Below, piece after piece: positions 16,168 to 22,754 of a stretch of DNA of 45,787 nucleotides (the stretch's first letter is position 1; each line of letters begins with the position of its first letter). Source of the stretch: Eubacteriales bacterium (GTDB taxonomy: Bacteria; Bacillota; Clostridia; Oscillospirales; Oscillospiraceae). A model generated the notes under the pieces. That model saw only the letters and a program-made list of their open reading frames with translations, did no database searches and was not told the DNA's origin. The stretch spans positions 1-45,787 of the forward strand of contig JAUMWI010000008.1 in the NCBI GenBank assembly GCA_030529725.1. The letters run 5' to 3'. The position numbers and the translations under genes are program-made.

Positions 16168-16950
16168 GTGCCGGGATATAAAGATTGGATAGATGCCATA
16201 GATATAGAAGTAGATTACTTCTCTGCTTTTATGAAGGCGTGGATTGCATTTAATGCATGGTACAATAATAGTGGGGAAGTTGAAGGAAAAACCGATAAGG
16301 ATTGCATTGAATTCATTGCCGAAAAAACAAATCGCTTCAAATCATACATAATGAATCTCATTACTGCGGACACCTCGGAGGGCAATATTTTTAGAGAAAA
16401 CGTTGCTGGACTGCATTCAAAACTATTAAACGCGGCTATAACAACACAAGAGTATTTAGGGACGCGTCAGGCCATTTCGTTTTCTGAAGTTGCTGTGAAA
16501 AACAGTAACGCCCGCGAAAAATTTGAGTTTAGAAACATTTCTTATGAGTGCAGTAGAGCGCATGGAAAAATAACGACGGTCGTAACAGATACAAAAAACG
16601 GCTCCGAGCTATTCAAGCTGGAACAAGATGGACACGATAAGAACTATTTAATTCAGCAATCTTCATATAAGTACCTGTCACCCGAGCGTCAGAGAAAATG
16701 TTTGGAATGTTATGAAAAACTAAAACCGTATAGAATAACCAGTGTGCTTTCTTCTGGAACCGGAAAAATTACATTTGGCAGCTATGATTTTGTGAACGAC
16801 CCCAATACAATAAGCCATGCGATAGTAATCATCCTGTATATGCTTAGATGCTGCTTAGCTCACGGCGACGTTTCACCTGATTCAGGCGCCAAAGAAGTGT
16901 ACCATTTTGCTTACGAGGTGTTATGCGCACCTTTACGAAAACTAAAATAA
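16168..16950 (+). CDS. HEPN-like protein of the RM operon, function unknown
   Basis: This 260-residue, mostly helical protein has no family name I can give firmly. Its N-terminus FSAFMKAWIAFNAWYN and a late R227-C-C-L-A-H232 (R-x4-H, in LRCCLAHGD) are typical of HEPN domains, where the Arg and His form an RNase active site in many toxins and defence proteins. It begins with GTG (16168) after GAGGTG, 11 bases past the specificity gene stop, so it belongs to the restriction operon. Possible roles are an RNA-cutting second line if restriction fails, or a structural HEPN. The low-GC, A-rich codon use is unlike the flanking host genes. Confidence 0.6.
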   Translation: MPGYKDWIDAIDIEVDYFSAFMKAWIAFNAWYNNSGEVEGKTDKDCIEFIAEKTNRFKSYIMNLITADTSEGNIFRENVAGLHSKLLNAAITTQEYLGTRQAISFSEVAVKNSNAREKFEFRNISYECSRAHGKITTVVTDTKNGSELFKLEQDGHDKNYLIQQSSYKYLSPERQRKCLECYEKLKPYRITSVLSSGTGKITFGSYDFVNDPNTISHAIVIILYMLRCCLAHGDVSPDSGAKEVYHFAYEVLCAPLRKLK

Positions 16951-16966
16951 ATGAGCAATAGTGCTC

Positions 16967-16998
16967 AATCCGGCGGGTAGAAGACTATCCGCCGGATT
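16967..16998 (+). terminator. Hairpin ending the RM operon
   Basis: A 13-bp stem (16967-16979 with 16986-16998, one G-U pair) has a 6-base loop. The trailing T-run is weak. Confidence 0.55.
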
Positions 16999-17088
16999 TG
17001 TTACTTAATTGCTAACAGCAATACCTTATGCTGGATATCGCCCGCGTAAGCTGGTATTGTGTTCCTCTGCCAAAAGGAGGTGGCACAC

Positions 17089-17379
17089 ATGCGAATGATA
17101 GAAGAACTATACTACGGCAACATCCTGCTCTCCGAACGCAATTTTAAGCGTGACAGCGAATATGCACATATCTTACAACTGGTAGCGCGGCACGAAAATA
17201 CACTATGCAGCACGCTAACTGAGGCACAAAAAGAGTGCTTCGGAAAGTTTAAGGAATGTACTGCTGAGCTGGAAAGCATGGCAGAAGTGGCAAATTTCAG
17301 CCTCGGATTTAAGCTGGGGTTGCGTATCACAGCGGAGTCATTTATCGAGAGCAGCGATCAAAACCTCATAGCAGAATAA
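17089..17379 (+). CDS. DUF6809-like small protein
   Basis: This 96-residue protein opens MRMIEELYYGNILLSERNFKRDSEYA, which I recognise as the pattern of the DUF6809 family, common on clostridial integrative elements. The middle is helical and the end, FSLGFKLGLRITAESFIES, is amphipathic. The function is unknown. The ATG at 17089 follows an excellent AAAGGAGGTGG. It is transcribed alone between two strong hairpins, and the segment 17000-17088 upstream carries only a loose inverted repeat. Confidence 0.7.
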   Translation: MRMIEELYYGNILLSERNFKRDSEYAHILQLVARHENTLCSTLTEAQKECFGKFKECTAELESMAEVANFSLGFKLGLRITAESFIESSDQNLIAE

Positions 17380-17382
17380 GTA

Positions 17383-17409
17383 CAGCCCCGGGCAAATCGC
17401 CCGGGGCTG
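17383..17409. terminator. Convergent terminator hairpin
   Basis: A perfect 11-bp GC-rich stem (17383-17393 with 17399-17409) has loop AAATC. It lies between the DUF6809 gene and the oppositely oriented ATPase gene. Confidence 0.7.
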
Positions 17410-17419
17410 CTTTGCATAC

Positions 17420-18643
17420 TCAGATCATCCAGATCGGAACAATATAATTATTTTTGTCGATGGCACCCAGCTCCGGCTTCATGCAGAGAATTGCGCCGTT
17501 GCCGCGCTTTGCGGATGCACGATCCAGCACAGAAAACACCCTTGTGAGCTCCGAGCCTGGATTGGATGTCTTTTTGATCTCAATGGGATTCAAAATACCG
17601 TCATGCTCCAGAACGATGTCGATTTCCTTCGCGTCCTTATCGCGGTAGTAGTACATATACGGCTCCGCACCGGAGTTCAGATAAGACTTTGCCACCTCGG
17701 ACACAACGAAGTTCTCCAGCATCGCGCCGTTCATGGCGCCGCTTTCCAGCACCTCGGCGCTGCTCCACTTTGTGAGGTAGCTGACCAAGCCGGTATCGTA
17801 GAAATATAGTTTTGGAGTCTTGACCAAACGCTTCAGCAAATTGTTGGAGTATGGGTGCAGATAGAAAATGATACCCAAGGTTTCAAGAATTTGCAACCAT
17901 GCTTTCGCTTGCACCTGTGAAATATCCGCATCCTGGGCGATGTCCGAAACATTCAGCATACCGGAGCATCTTGCCGCCACAGCGGTCATGAATCGCAGGA
18001 ATTTCAGAGAATCAATGGAATCGGACAATTCCCGAACGTCGCGCTCAATATAGGTGCTCAGATAGCTGCTGTAAAAAATCCGGCGATTTGTGGTTCGTCC
18101 GCTGGCGATAGCCGGCATGGATCCGTTGAAGATGCGTTCAAAAATTGCGGGTGTATCTAACGGCGTACGGCCAGCTTTTCTATCGGTGAGTTTGTCAAGC
18201 TCCACGGTAAAGGGTGCCGCAGCAACACCATCCATCTCGGCCTGAGACAGAGATGTCATAGAAAGTACGGCAACACGACCAGCCAAAGACTCCTGTACGC
18301 CCTTCATCAGTTTGAATACCTGGGAACCAGTCAGCCAAAAGTCACCCGGCGTGTGGGACTTATCCACATGGATCTTGATATAGGTGAACAGCTCCGGCGC
18401 ATACTGCACCTCGTCGATTAGCACAGGCGGCTTGTGGAGCTGAAGGAACAGTTCGGGGTCTGTTTTGGCAAGACTGCGTTCATTGAGATCGTCCAAGGTC
18501 ACATAGCTGCGGTTTGTACCCTCCATCAGCTTTTGCAGCATGGTGGTCTTGCCGACCTGTCGGGGACCAGTCAGCAACACAACGGGATATTCTTTCGTGA
18601 CCTGTTCCACAACTTTTTCCAAACTACGAGGAATATAACTCAT
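17420..18643 (-). CDS. AAA ATPase with C-terminal DUF4143 domain
   Basis: This 407-residue protein is of the AAA_14/DUF4143 family. The P-loop is G26-P-R-Q-V-G-K32-T-T; Walker B is VLIDEVQYAP (D77, E78); a sensor-like WLTGSQ follows. The C-terminal domain contains EIDIVLEHDGILNPIEIKKT, with the D...E-x-K spacing of a PD-(D/E)XK fold. Such genes are common in anaerobe genomes and mobile elements; roles in DNA metabolism or defence have been suggested but no function is settled. It reads opposite to the rest of the element from its own promoter, over which two long palindromes are laid. The ATG at 18643 follows GAAGGTG. Confidence 0.85.
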   Translation of the reverse strand: MSYIPRSLEKVVEQVTKEYPVVLLTGPRQVGKTTMLQKLMEGTNRSYVTLDDLNERSLAKTDPELFLQLHKPPVLIDEVQYAPELFTYIKIHVDKSHTPGDFWLTGSQVFKLMKGVQESLAGRVAVLSMTSLSQAEMDGVAAAPFTVELDKLTDRKAGRTPLDTPAIFERIFNGSMPAIASGRTTNRRIFYSSYLSTYIERDVRELSDSIDSLKFLRFMTAVAARCSGMLNVSDIAQDADISQVQAKAWLQILETLGIIFYLHPYSNNLLKRLVKTPKLYFYDTGLVSYLTKWSSAEVLESGAMNGAMLENFVVSEVAKSYLNSGAEPYMYYYRDKDAKEIDIVLEHDGILNPIEIKKTSNPGSELTRVFSVLDRASAKRGNGAILCMKPELGAIDKNNYIVPIWMI

Positions 18644-18656
18644 AACGGCACCTTCT

Positions 18657-18754
18657 TTCGGCCAATTTGTTGTCTAATGATATTATAGCCGAAAAAGCGG
18701 AAAATGCAACTTGTTTTTCGGCTAATTCTTCGTCAGACATAAAATTAGCCGAAA
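18657..18754. promoter_or_regulatory. Promoter with two 38-bp palindromic operators
   Basis: The minus-strand promoter is TTGCAT (18704-18709), 16-base spacer, TATAAT (18682-18687). Two related 38-base imperfect palindromes, 18657-18694 and 18717-18754, start with TTCGGC(C/T)AATT and end with TAGCCGAAA, 60 bp apart. The first covers the -10 box; the second has perfect 11-bp arms (18717-18727 with 18743-18753). They probably bind a repressor dimer controlling the ATPase gene. Confidence 0.65.
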
Positions 18755-18820
18755 CATTCTGCTGGCTTTTCCATATTTTTTCTGGCTTAATACCTTTACC
18801 AAACGTAAGGAGGCAGCAAC

Positions 18821-19000
18821 ATGAAAGAATATGAACTCCATATCAGCGCGAATTACAAGACCGACGGTGGCAGCAAGGAAGGCAGCTACTTCGTTGAATA
18901 TGTTACGGCGAAAAGCATGACAGAAGCAAAGCAAATCCTACGAGCCGAGCTGAAGGCCGCCGGGTATAGGAATATCAAGATAGATGCTATCGAAGCATAA
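18821..19000 (+). CDS. Small protein of 59 residues, unknown
   Basis: The ATG at 18821 follows a strong AAGGAGGCAGC and the frame ends TAA at 18998, just before a clear terminator. The product starts MKEYELHISANYKTDGG, contains an EYVTAKSMTEAKQILRAEL helix and ends NIKIDAIEA. The alternation of beta-like ends around a helix suggests a compact alpha-beta fold. I do not recognise the family. It stands alone between the ATPase promoter region and the repeat region. Confidence 0.65.
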   Translation: MKEYELHISANYKTDGGSKEGSYFVEYVTAKSMTEAKQILRAELKAAGYRNIKIDAIEA

Positions 19001-19016
19001 CAGAATATAGCAAGAA

Positions 19017-19047
19017 CAGTCGGCAGAAATCTGTCGGCTGTTTTTTT
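19017..19047 (+). terminator. Rho-independent terminator
   Basis: The 10-bp stem CAGTCGGCAG with CTGTCGGCTG (two G-U pairs) has loop AAAT and is followed by T7. It ends the 59-residue gene. Confidence 0.85.
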
Positions 19048-19110
19048 AATCCGGTCATTAGGTGACCGGATTAATTGTTACTTCTCCAGTAGGCGGAAGG
19101 GAGCGAAATT

Positions 19111-19254
19111 ATGATTATAGCGCTTGTCCTCCCATGTTGCGCAAACTCTACAAGAAATTTCCCAAAGTGTGAGAAAACCTCACACTTTGAGAGCAAGTAT
19201 TATCACGATCACAACACAGAAGAAGTAAAAAAACTTTTTCAAACTGCCCATTAG
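19111..19254 (+). CDS. Possible 47-residue peptide
   Basis: The ATG at 19111 follows GGAAGGGAG at good distance and the frame runs to a TAG inside the second ATTAGGT repeat. The product starts MIIALVLPCCANSTRNF and has three cysteines and a charged C-terminal half. No family is recognised. It contains the perfect hairpin 19163-19189, so the region may serve as DNA or RNA structure and the open frame may be accidental. Confidence 0.3.
   Translation: MIIALVLPCCANSTRNFPKCEKTSHFESKYYHDHNTEEVKKLFQTAH
19163..19189. repeat. Perfect 11-bp inverted repeat
   Basis: CAAAGTGTGAG pairs with CTCACACTTTG across loop AAAAC. No T-run follows, so it is not a terminator. It lies between the first and second ATTAGGT repeats. 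Confidence 0.6.
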
Positions 19255-19495
19255 GTTGTGACATTAAGTTTTACGATAATTCCAGATCAAAGAGCTCATT
19301 AGGTAAACCCACTAAGATCAATAATCTGTCATAGGAAAAATATAAGTAACCCTTTCCTTCCGCCAATTAGGTTGGCAGGAGGACTTGTAAATTACAGTCA
19401 CAACATTTTCATATCGCTATTTTTTCAAACCTGACATTAGGTGTCGAGTTTGACTTGTAATCTTAGCCCAGCAAGGCAGAAAGGAGGTGCAGAAC

Positions 19496-19837
19496 ATGCG
19501 CAGCGCACTCGAGCGGCGGCAGATGATGCTGGAATATCTCAGCGATCACCGCTTCACAACGTACAGCGAGCTGGCGTCCGAATTTGGGATCAGCCAGAGA
19601 ACCGCAATGCGTGATATTGAAGAACTCACATGTTCTGCACCGATTTACACCGTGCAGGGTAACGGCGGAGGCATCCGTGTCGCGGACGGATGGTACATAA
19701 GCCGCAGATACCTGCGTGATGATCAGGAAGCGTTCCTCAGAGATCTGATGGATGGGCTGCAGCCAGATCAACAGAAAATGATGAGCAACATCCTGCTTGC
19801 CTTTGCAAAACCAAAAGCCACCCAAATCGGCGCGTAA
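19496..19837 (+). CDS. DeoR-like helix-turn-helix regulator
   Basis: This 113-residue protein has an N-terminal HTH_11/DeoR-type domain: RRQMMLEYLSDHRFTTYSELASEFGISQRTAMRDIEEL, with recognition helix SQRTAMRDIEEL, then a wing-like GNGGGIRV. The C-terminal part (YLRDDQEAFLRDLMDGLQPDQQKMMSNIL) is helical and may dimerise. There is no sugar- or ligand-binding domain. The ATG at 19496 follows AAAGGAGGTGC. It comes first in the replication module and is the best candidate to bind the upstream ATTAGGT repeats (inference). Confidence 0.75.
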   Translation: MRSALERRQMMLEYLSDHRFTTYSELASEFGISQRTAMRDIEELTCSAPIYTVQGNGGGIRVADGWYISRRYLRDDQEAFLRDLMDGLQPDQQKMMSNILLAFAKPKATQIGA

Positions 19838-19895
19838 GACATCTTTTTTTGAAACTGCGTGCCAACAACTTGTTGAAGTCACAAAGGAGGACCAA

Positions 19896-20072
19896 ATGAA
19901 AAATAAAGATATTCGCATTTATGCCATGGAGCACGGCGTAAAGCTCTGGGAGCTGGCAAAACGGATGGAGATTTCACCGGAGACACTATCCCGCCGCCTG
20001 CGTCAGGAGCTATCCGCAGAAGAAAAAGAACAAATGATGCAGGTCATCCAGGAGGTGTCACATGAGCACTAA
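19896..20072 (+). CDS. Small helix-turn-helix protein
   Basis: This 58-residue protein reads KNKDIRIYAMEHGVKLWELAKRM, then EISPETLSRRLRQELSAEEK, a compact Cro/XRE-like helix-turn-helix with the SPETLSRRL recognition helix. The ATG at 19896 follows AAAGGAGGACC. The stop lies 11 bases inside the primase gene, so translation of the two is coupled. Such small proteins often precede primase genes in clostridial elements and may regulate copy number or excision. Confidence 0.7.
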   Translation: MKNKDIRIYAMEHGVKLWELAKRMEISPETLSRRLRQELSAEEKEQMMQVIQEVSHEH

Positions 20073-22242
20073 TTTCACTCTATTCGCAGCAAACTACACG
20101 CAGAACGCAAAGAATACCACGTACCCTACCGCCGTCCTCATTACGGATGTCAAATCCCTACAGGATGCCATCTGCTATGACCACGTCTGCGCCAAGTACA
20201 AGGATAACCGTCGTAGCGAGGCCAACTTTGAGTATTCGGACTGCATTCCTATGGACTGCGACAACGATCACAGCGATGATCCAGCAGACTGGAAAACGCC
20301 GGAGGATGTGTCGAGAGCCTTCCCGGGTGCCAGTTTCGGCATCGCATACAGCCGCAGCCACATGAAGGAGAAAAACGGCAAGGCAGCTCGACCGAAATTC
20401 CATGTGTACTTCCCTGTGGAGCGGGTAACAGATGCGAAGAAGTATGTCGCCATGAAGCAGCAGCTCTTACAGAAGTTCCCGTGGTTTGATGCCAATGCCG
20501 TGGATGCAGCCCGTTTCTTCTTTGGCAGCAGTGGTGATGCGGACTTCGTAAATGGCAGCACTACCGTGGACAAGCTCTTGCCGGAGATAATCCTCTCCGG
20601 CAGACGGAACGCGGTAATGTCCCAGAAAGCGGCCTGTATCATCAAGCGCCACGGCGACACCGAGGAAGCCAACAGTTTGTTCATGGCCGAAGCAACAAAC
20701 TGTGTTCCTCCGCTGGATCAGGCAGAGCTGGCCAGCATTTGGAACAGTGCCAGAAAGTTCGGAGAGCGGATCAGCGGCGAGGCTGGATATATCCCTCCGG
20801 AAGACTACCATGTACCGGCAGACGATCATATCGTGACGTTCTTGAAAGAGGCAAATCCGGCAGAAAATCCTAAGTATCCCTGGACAGATTTGGGAGCTGG
20901 ACAGCTATTCGCCGATTGCTACAAGCACAAGGCACGCTATGTTCCGAAACGGAAAAGCTGGTTTGTTTACCATGACGGCGTGTGGGAGCGGGACATTGAA
21001 GGTATGCGGGCAATGGAGTTTTGCAAAGACTTCGCCTCTGCCATGCTGGTATATGCTAGCTACATTCGGGACGACCGTAAGCGTCAGGATTTTCTGAAAT
21101 ACTGCGGAAAGTGGCAGTCCAGAAAAGGCCGCGAAACCTTCCTCAAAGATGCACAGAGCAACTATTGCCTGACCATGGAGGATTTTGACCAAGACCTGTT
21201 TGCTTTCAACTGTTGCAACGGCACGCTGCATCTGGACACCATGGAGTTCACAGAGCATCGCCCCGAGGATTTTCTGACCAAGATTTCCATTGCATCCTAT
21301 GATCCCTCGGCCCTCAGCCCTCGCTTTGAGCAGTTCATTGACGAGATTTGCAGTGGAGACCGGGACAAGGCAAGATTCCTGCAAAAGGCCCTGGGCTATG
21401 CCCTCAGCGGCGACACCCGGCTGGAGTGCTTTTTTATCCTATACGGCGCCGAGTCCCGCAACGGCAAGGGAACGCTGTGTGAGAGCGTTTTGAAGGTCAT
21501 GGGCAGCTACGGCTGCAGCGCCCCGCCGGAGACCATTGGGATCAATCTCCACGCAAACAGTCATGCACCCAGCGAGGATATTGCCCGACTTGCCGGAACT
21601 CGCTTTGTGAACATCTCTGAGCCGGATAAGGGGCTGGTGCTGAACTCGGCAAAGATCAAATCCATGACCGGCAACGACACCATCACCGCCCGTTTTCTCC
21701 ACGAAAACAGCTTTGATTTCAAGCCCCGGTTTAAGCTGTTCATCAACACAAACCACCAGCCCGTCATCAACGATATGCCCATGTTCCAGAGCGGCCGTGT
21801 GAAGGTCATCCCCTTCAATAAACACTTTGAGGCCCACGAGCAGGATCACACTCTGAAAACAGAGTTTTTGAAACCAGAGAACCAAAGTGCTATTTTGAAT
21901 TGGCTCATTGAGGGCTGGCGCATGCTGCAAGCCGAGGGCCTGGAAATGCCGGAATCTGTGCAGAGTGCTGTGGCAGAATACCAGCGGGACAGCGACAAGA
22001 TCATGCTCTTTGTGGAGGAAATGTTGGAGCGAGGCGACAGCTATGAGGCGAAGAGCGCGGAGATTTACAGCGCATACCGCGATTGGTGCAGCCGCAATGG
22101 TTATGGCACGGAGAACATCAAAAACTTCAATCAGGCCATCCGCCGCATCGCAACCATCGCACGCAAGCGCCCCGCAGGCGGCGGCAACCAGACCTCTATC
22201 GTTCTCGGCTACAAGCTGAGCGGACATGCCATGGCCTTGTAA
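20062..22242 (+). CDS. P4-type primase-helicase (replication protein)
   Basis: This 726-residue replication protein is built like phage P4 alpha. The N-terminal archaeo-eukaryotic-type primase shows PMDCDNDHSDDP (acidic D65, D67, D69), KFHVYFPVE and ARFFFGSSGD. A PriCT-like helical part follows (RHGDTEEANSLF). The C-terminal half is an SF3-type helicase with D5_N-like WFVYHDGVWERD, P-loop around G462-AESRN-G468-K469-G-T471 and Walker-B region RFVNISEPDKG, then FKLFINTNHQP. It should unwind and prime element DNA after excision. The ATG follows AGGAGGTGTC. Its presence without phage structural genes is what suggests a satellite. Confidence 0.88.
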   Translation: MSTNFTLFAANYTQNAKNTTYPTAVLITDVKSLQDAICYDHVCAKYKDNRRSEANFEYSDCIPMDCDNDHSDDPADWKTPEDVSRAFPGASFGIAYSRSHMKEKNGKAARPKFHVYFPVERVTDAKKYVAMKQQLLQKFPWFDANAVDAARFFFGSSGDADFVNGSTTVDKLLPEIILSGRRNAVMSQKAACIIKRHGDTEEANSLFMAEATNCVPPLDQAELASIWNSARKFGERISGEAGYIPPEDYHVPADDHIVTFLKEANPAENPKYPWTDLGAGQLFADCYKHKARYVPKRKSWFVYHDGVWERDIEGMRAMEFCKDFASAMLVYASYIRDDRKRQDFLKYCGKWQSRKGRETFLKDAQSNYCLTMEDFDQDLFAFNCCNGTLHLDTMEFTEHRPEDFLTKISIASYDPSALSPRFEQFIDEICSGDRDKARFLQKALGYALSGDTRLECFFILYGAESRNGKGTLCESVLKVMGSYGCSAPPETIGINLHANSHAPSEDIARLAGTRFVNISEPDKGLVLNSAKIKSMTGNDTITARFLHENSFDFKPRFKLFINTNHQPVINDMPMFQSGRVKVIPFNKHFEAHEQDHTLKTEFLKPENQSAILNWLIEGWRMLQAEGLEMPESVQSAVAEYQRDSDKIMLFVEEMLERGDSYEAKSAEIYSAYRDWCSRNGYGTENIKNFNQAIRRIATIARKRPAGGGNQTSIVLGYKLSGHAMAL

Positions 22243-22251
22243 CCCTACAAT

Positions 22252-22334
22252 GTAGCAGATGTAGCTATTTTTCTATATAGCTGCTAAAAGAAATAAAAGT
22301 AGAAACTATATGTAAGGATGACTACATCTGCTAC
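22252..22334 (+). promoter_or_regulatory. Leader with alternative pairing upstream of the excisionase gene
   Basis: GTAGCAGATGTAG (22252-22264) pairs perfectly with CTACATCTGCTAC (22322-22334). The same left arm can also form a local hairpin with ATAGCTGCT just downstream, so two mutually exclusive folds exist. The rest of 22335-22485 holds GC-rich short repeats and no gene. Confidence 0.45.
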
Positions 22335-22485
22335 CAGCCCGTGCCAGGGGTAAGGGGCCTCCAATCTCCACAGCTTTGGCAGACGGGCAACGGCGCGGGG
22401 CTTCGCGTAAAAAATCGGGAAATCAAGAGGGGTATTGGCCCCAAAAATCAAGAATTCAAGGAATTTCAAATAGGAGGTCTTTATT

Positions 22486-22689
22486 ATGACTATTCATCGC
22501 ATGAGAACCATCAGTGAGTCGGTTGTGGAGATCAAGAAGCTGGACGCGAAATCTGCTGTCACCGAAAATTGCGTCCGTATGCTCTGCAAGGGCGGCAAAG
22601 TGCATTGCGTATTCACCGGCAAGAAGATTCTCGTAGATCTGGACGATCTTTTGCGTTTTATTTCCGGAGAAACTGAATGTTCTGCTTGA
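22486..22689 (+). CDS. xis: Excisionase-like small DNA-binding protein
   Basis: This 67-residue protein starts MTIHRMRTISESVVEIKK and continues with CVRMLCKGGKVHCVFTGKKILVDLDDLLRFI. This is the MerR/excisionase-like winged layout (helix, then GKVHCVFTGKKILVDLDDL wing) found directly upstream of integrase genes in clostridial elements. It would favour excision by bending the attachment sites. The ATG at 22486 follows ATAGGAGGTC. It lies 65 bases before the integrase. Confidence 0.75.
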   Translation: MTIHRMRTISESVVEIKKLDAKSAVTENCVRMLCKGGKVHCVFTGKKILVDLDDLLRFISGETECSA

Positions 22690-22754
22690 TATTCCGCCAC
22701 TTCTCTGGCTTCCTTTTGTTGCCAAGGGCTTGCATAAACAAAGGAGGAATTTGA

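Larger units (their letters stand above)
19048..19442 (+). repeat. Five ATTAGGT repeats in a mostly non-coding region
   Basis: ATTAGGT occurs at 19057, 19250, 19298, 19366 and 19436. Three copies sit in the loop of inverted repeats: the 10-bp perfect stem 19048-19057 with 19063-19072, GCCAA/TTGGC around 19366, and a TGACA/TGTC(G) stem at 19436. After copies 4 and 5 the block GACTTGTAA follows at the same 9-base distance. All lie upstream of the regulator and primase genes. I cannot match this to a known RNA family. Replication iterons, operators, or a structured leader are the main possibilities. Confidence 0.6.

Noticed and set aside
19048-19442. CRISPR array
   Set aside because: The repeated unit is only about 7 bases with irregular spacing (193, 48, 68, 70) and no cas gene is nearby.
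19057-19442. ATTAGGT repeats as stop codons of a series of small peptides
   Set aside because: Only the second and possibly the third copy end an open frame; copies 1, 4 and 5 have stop codons directly upstream in the matching frame or no start.
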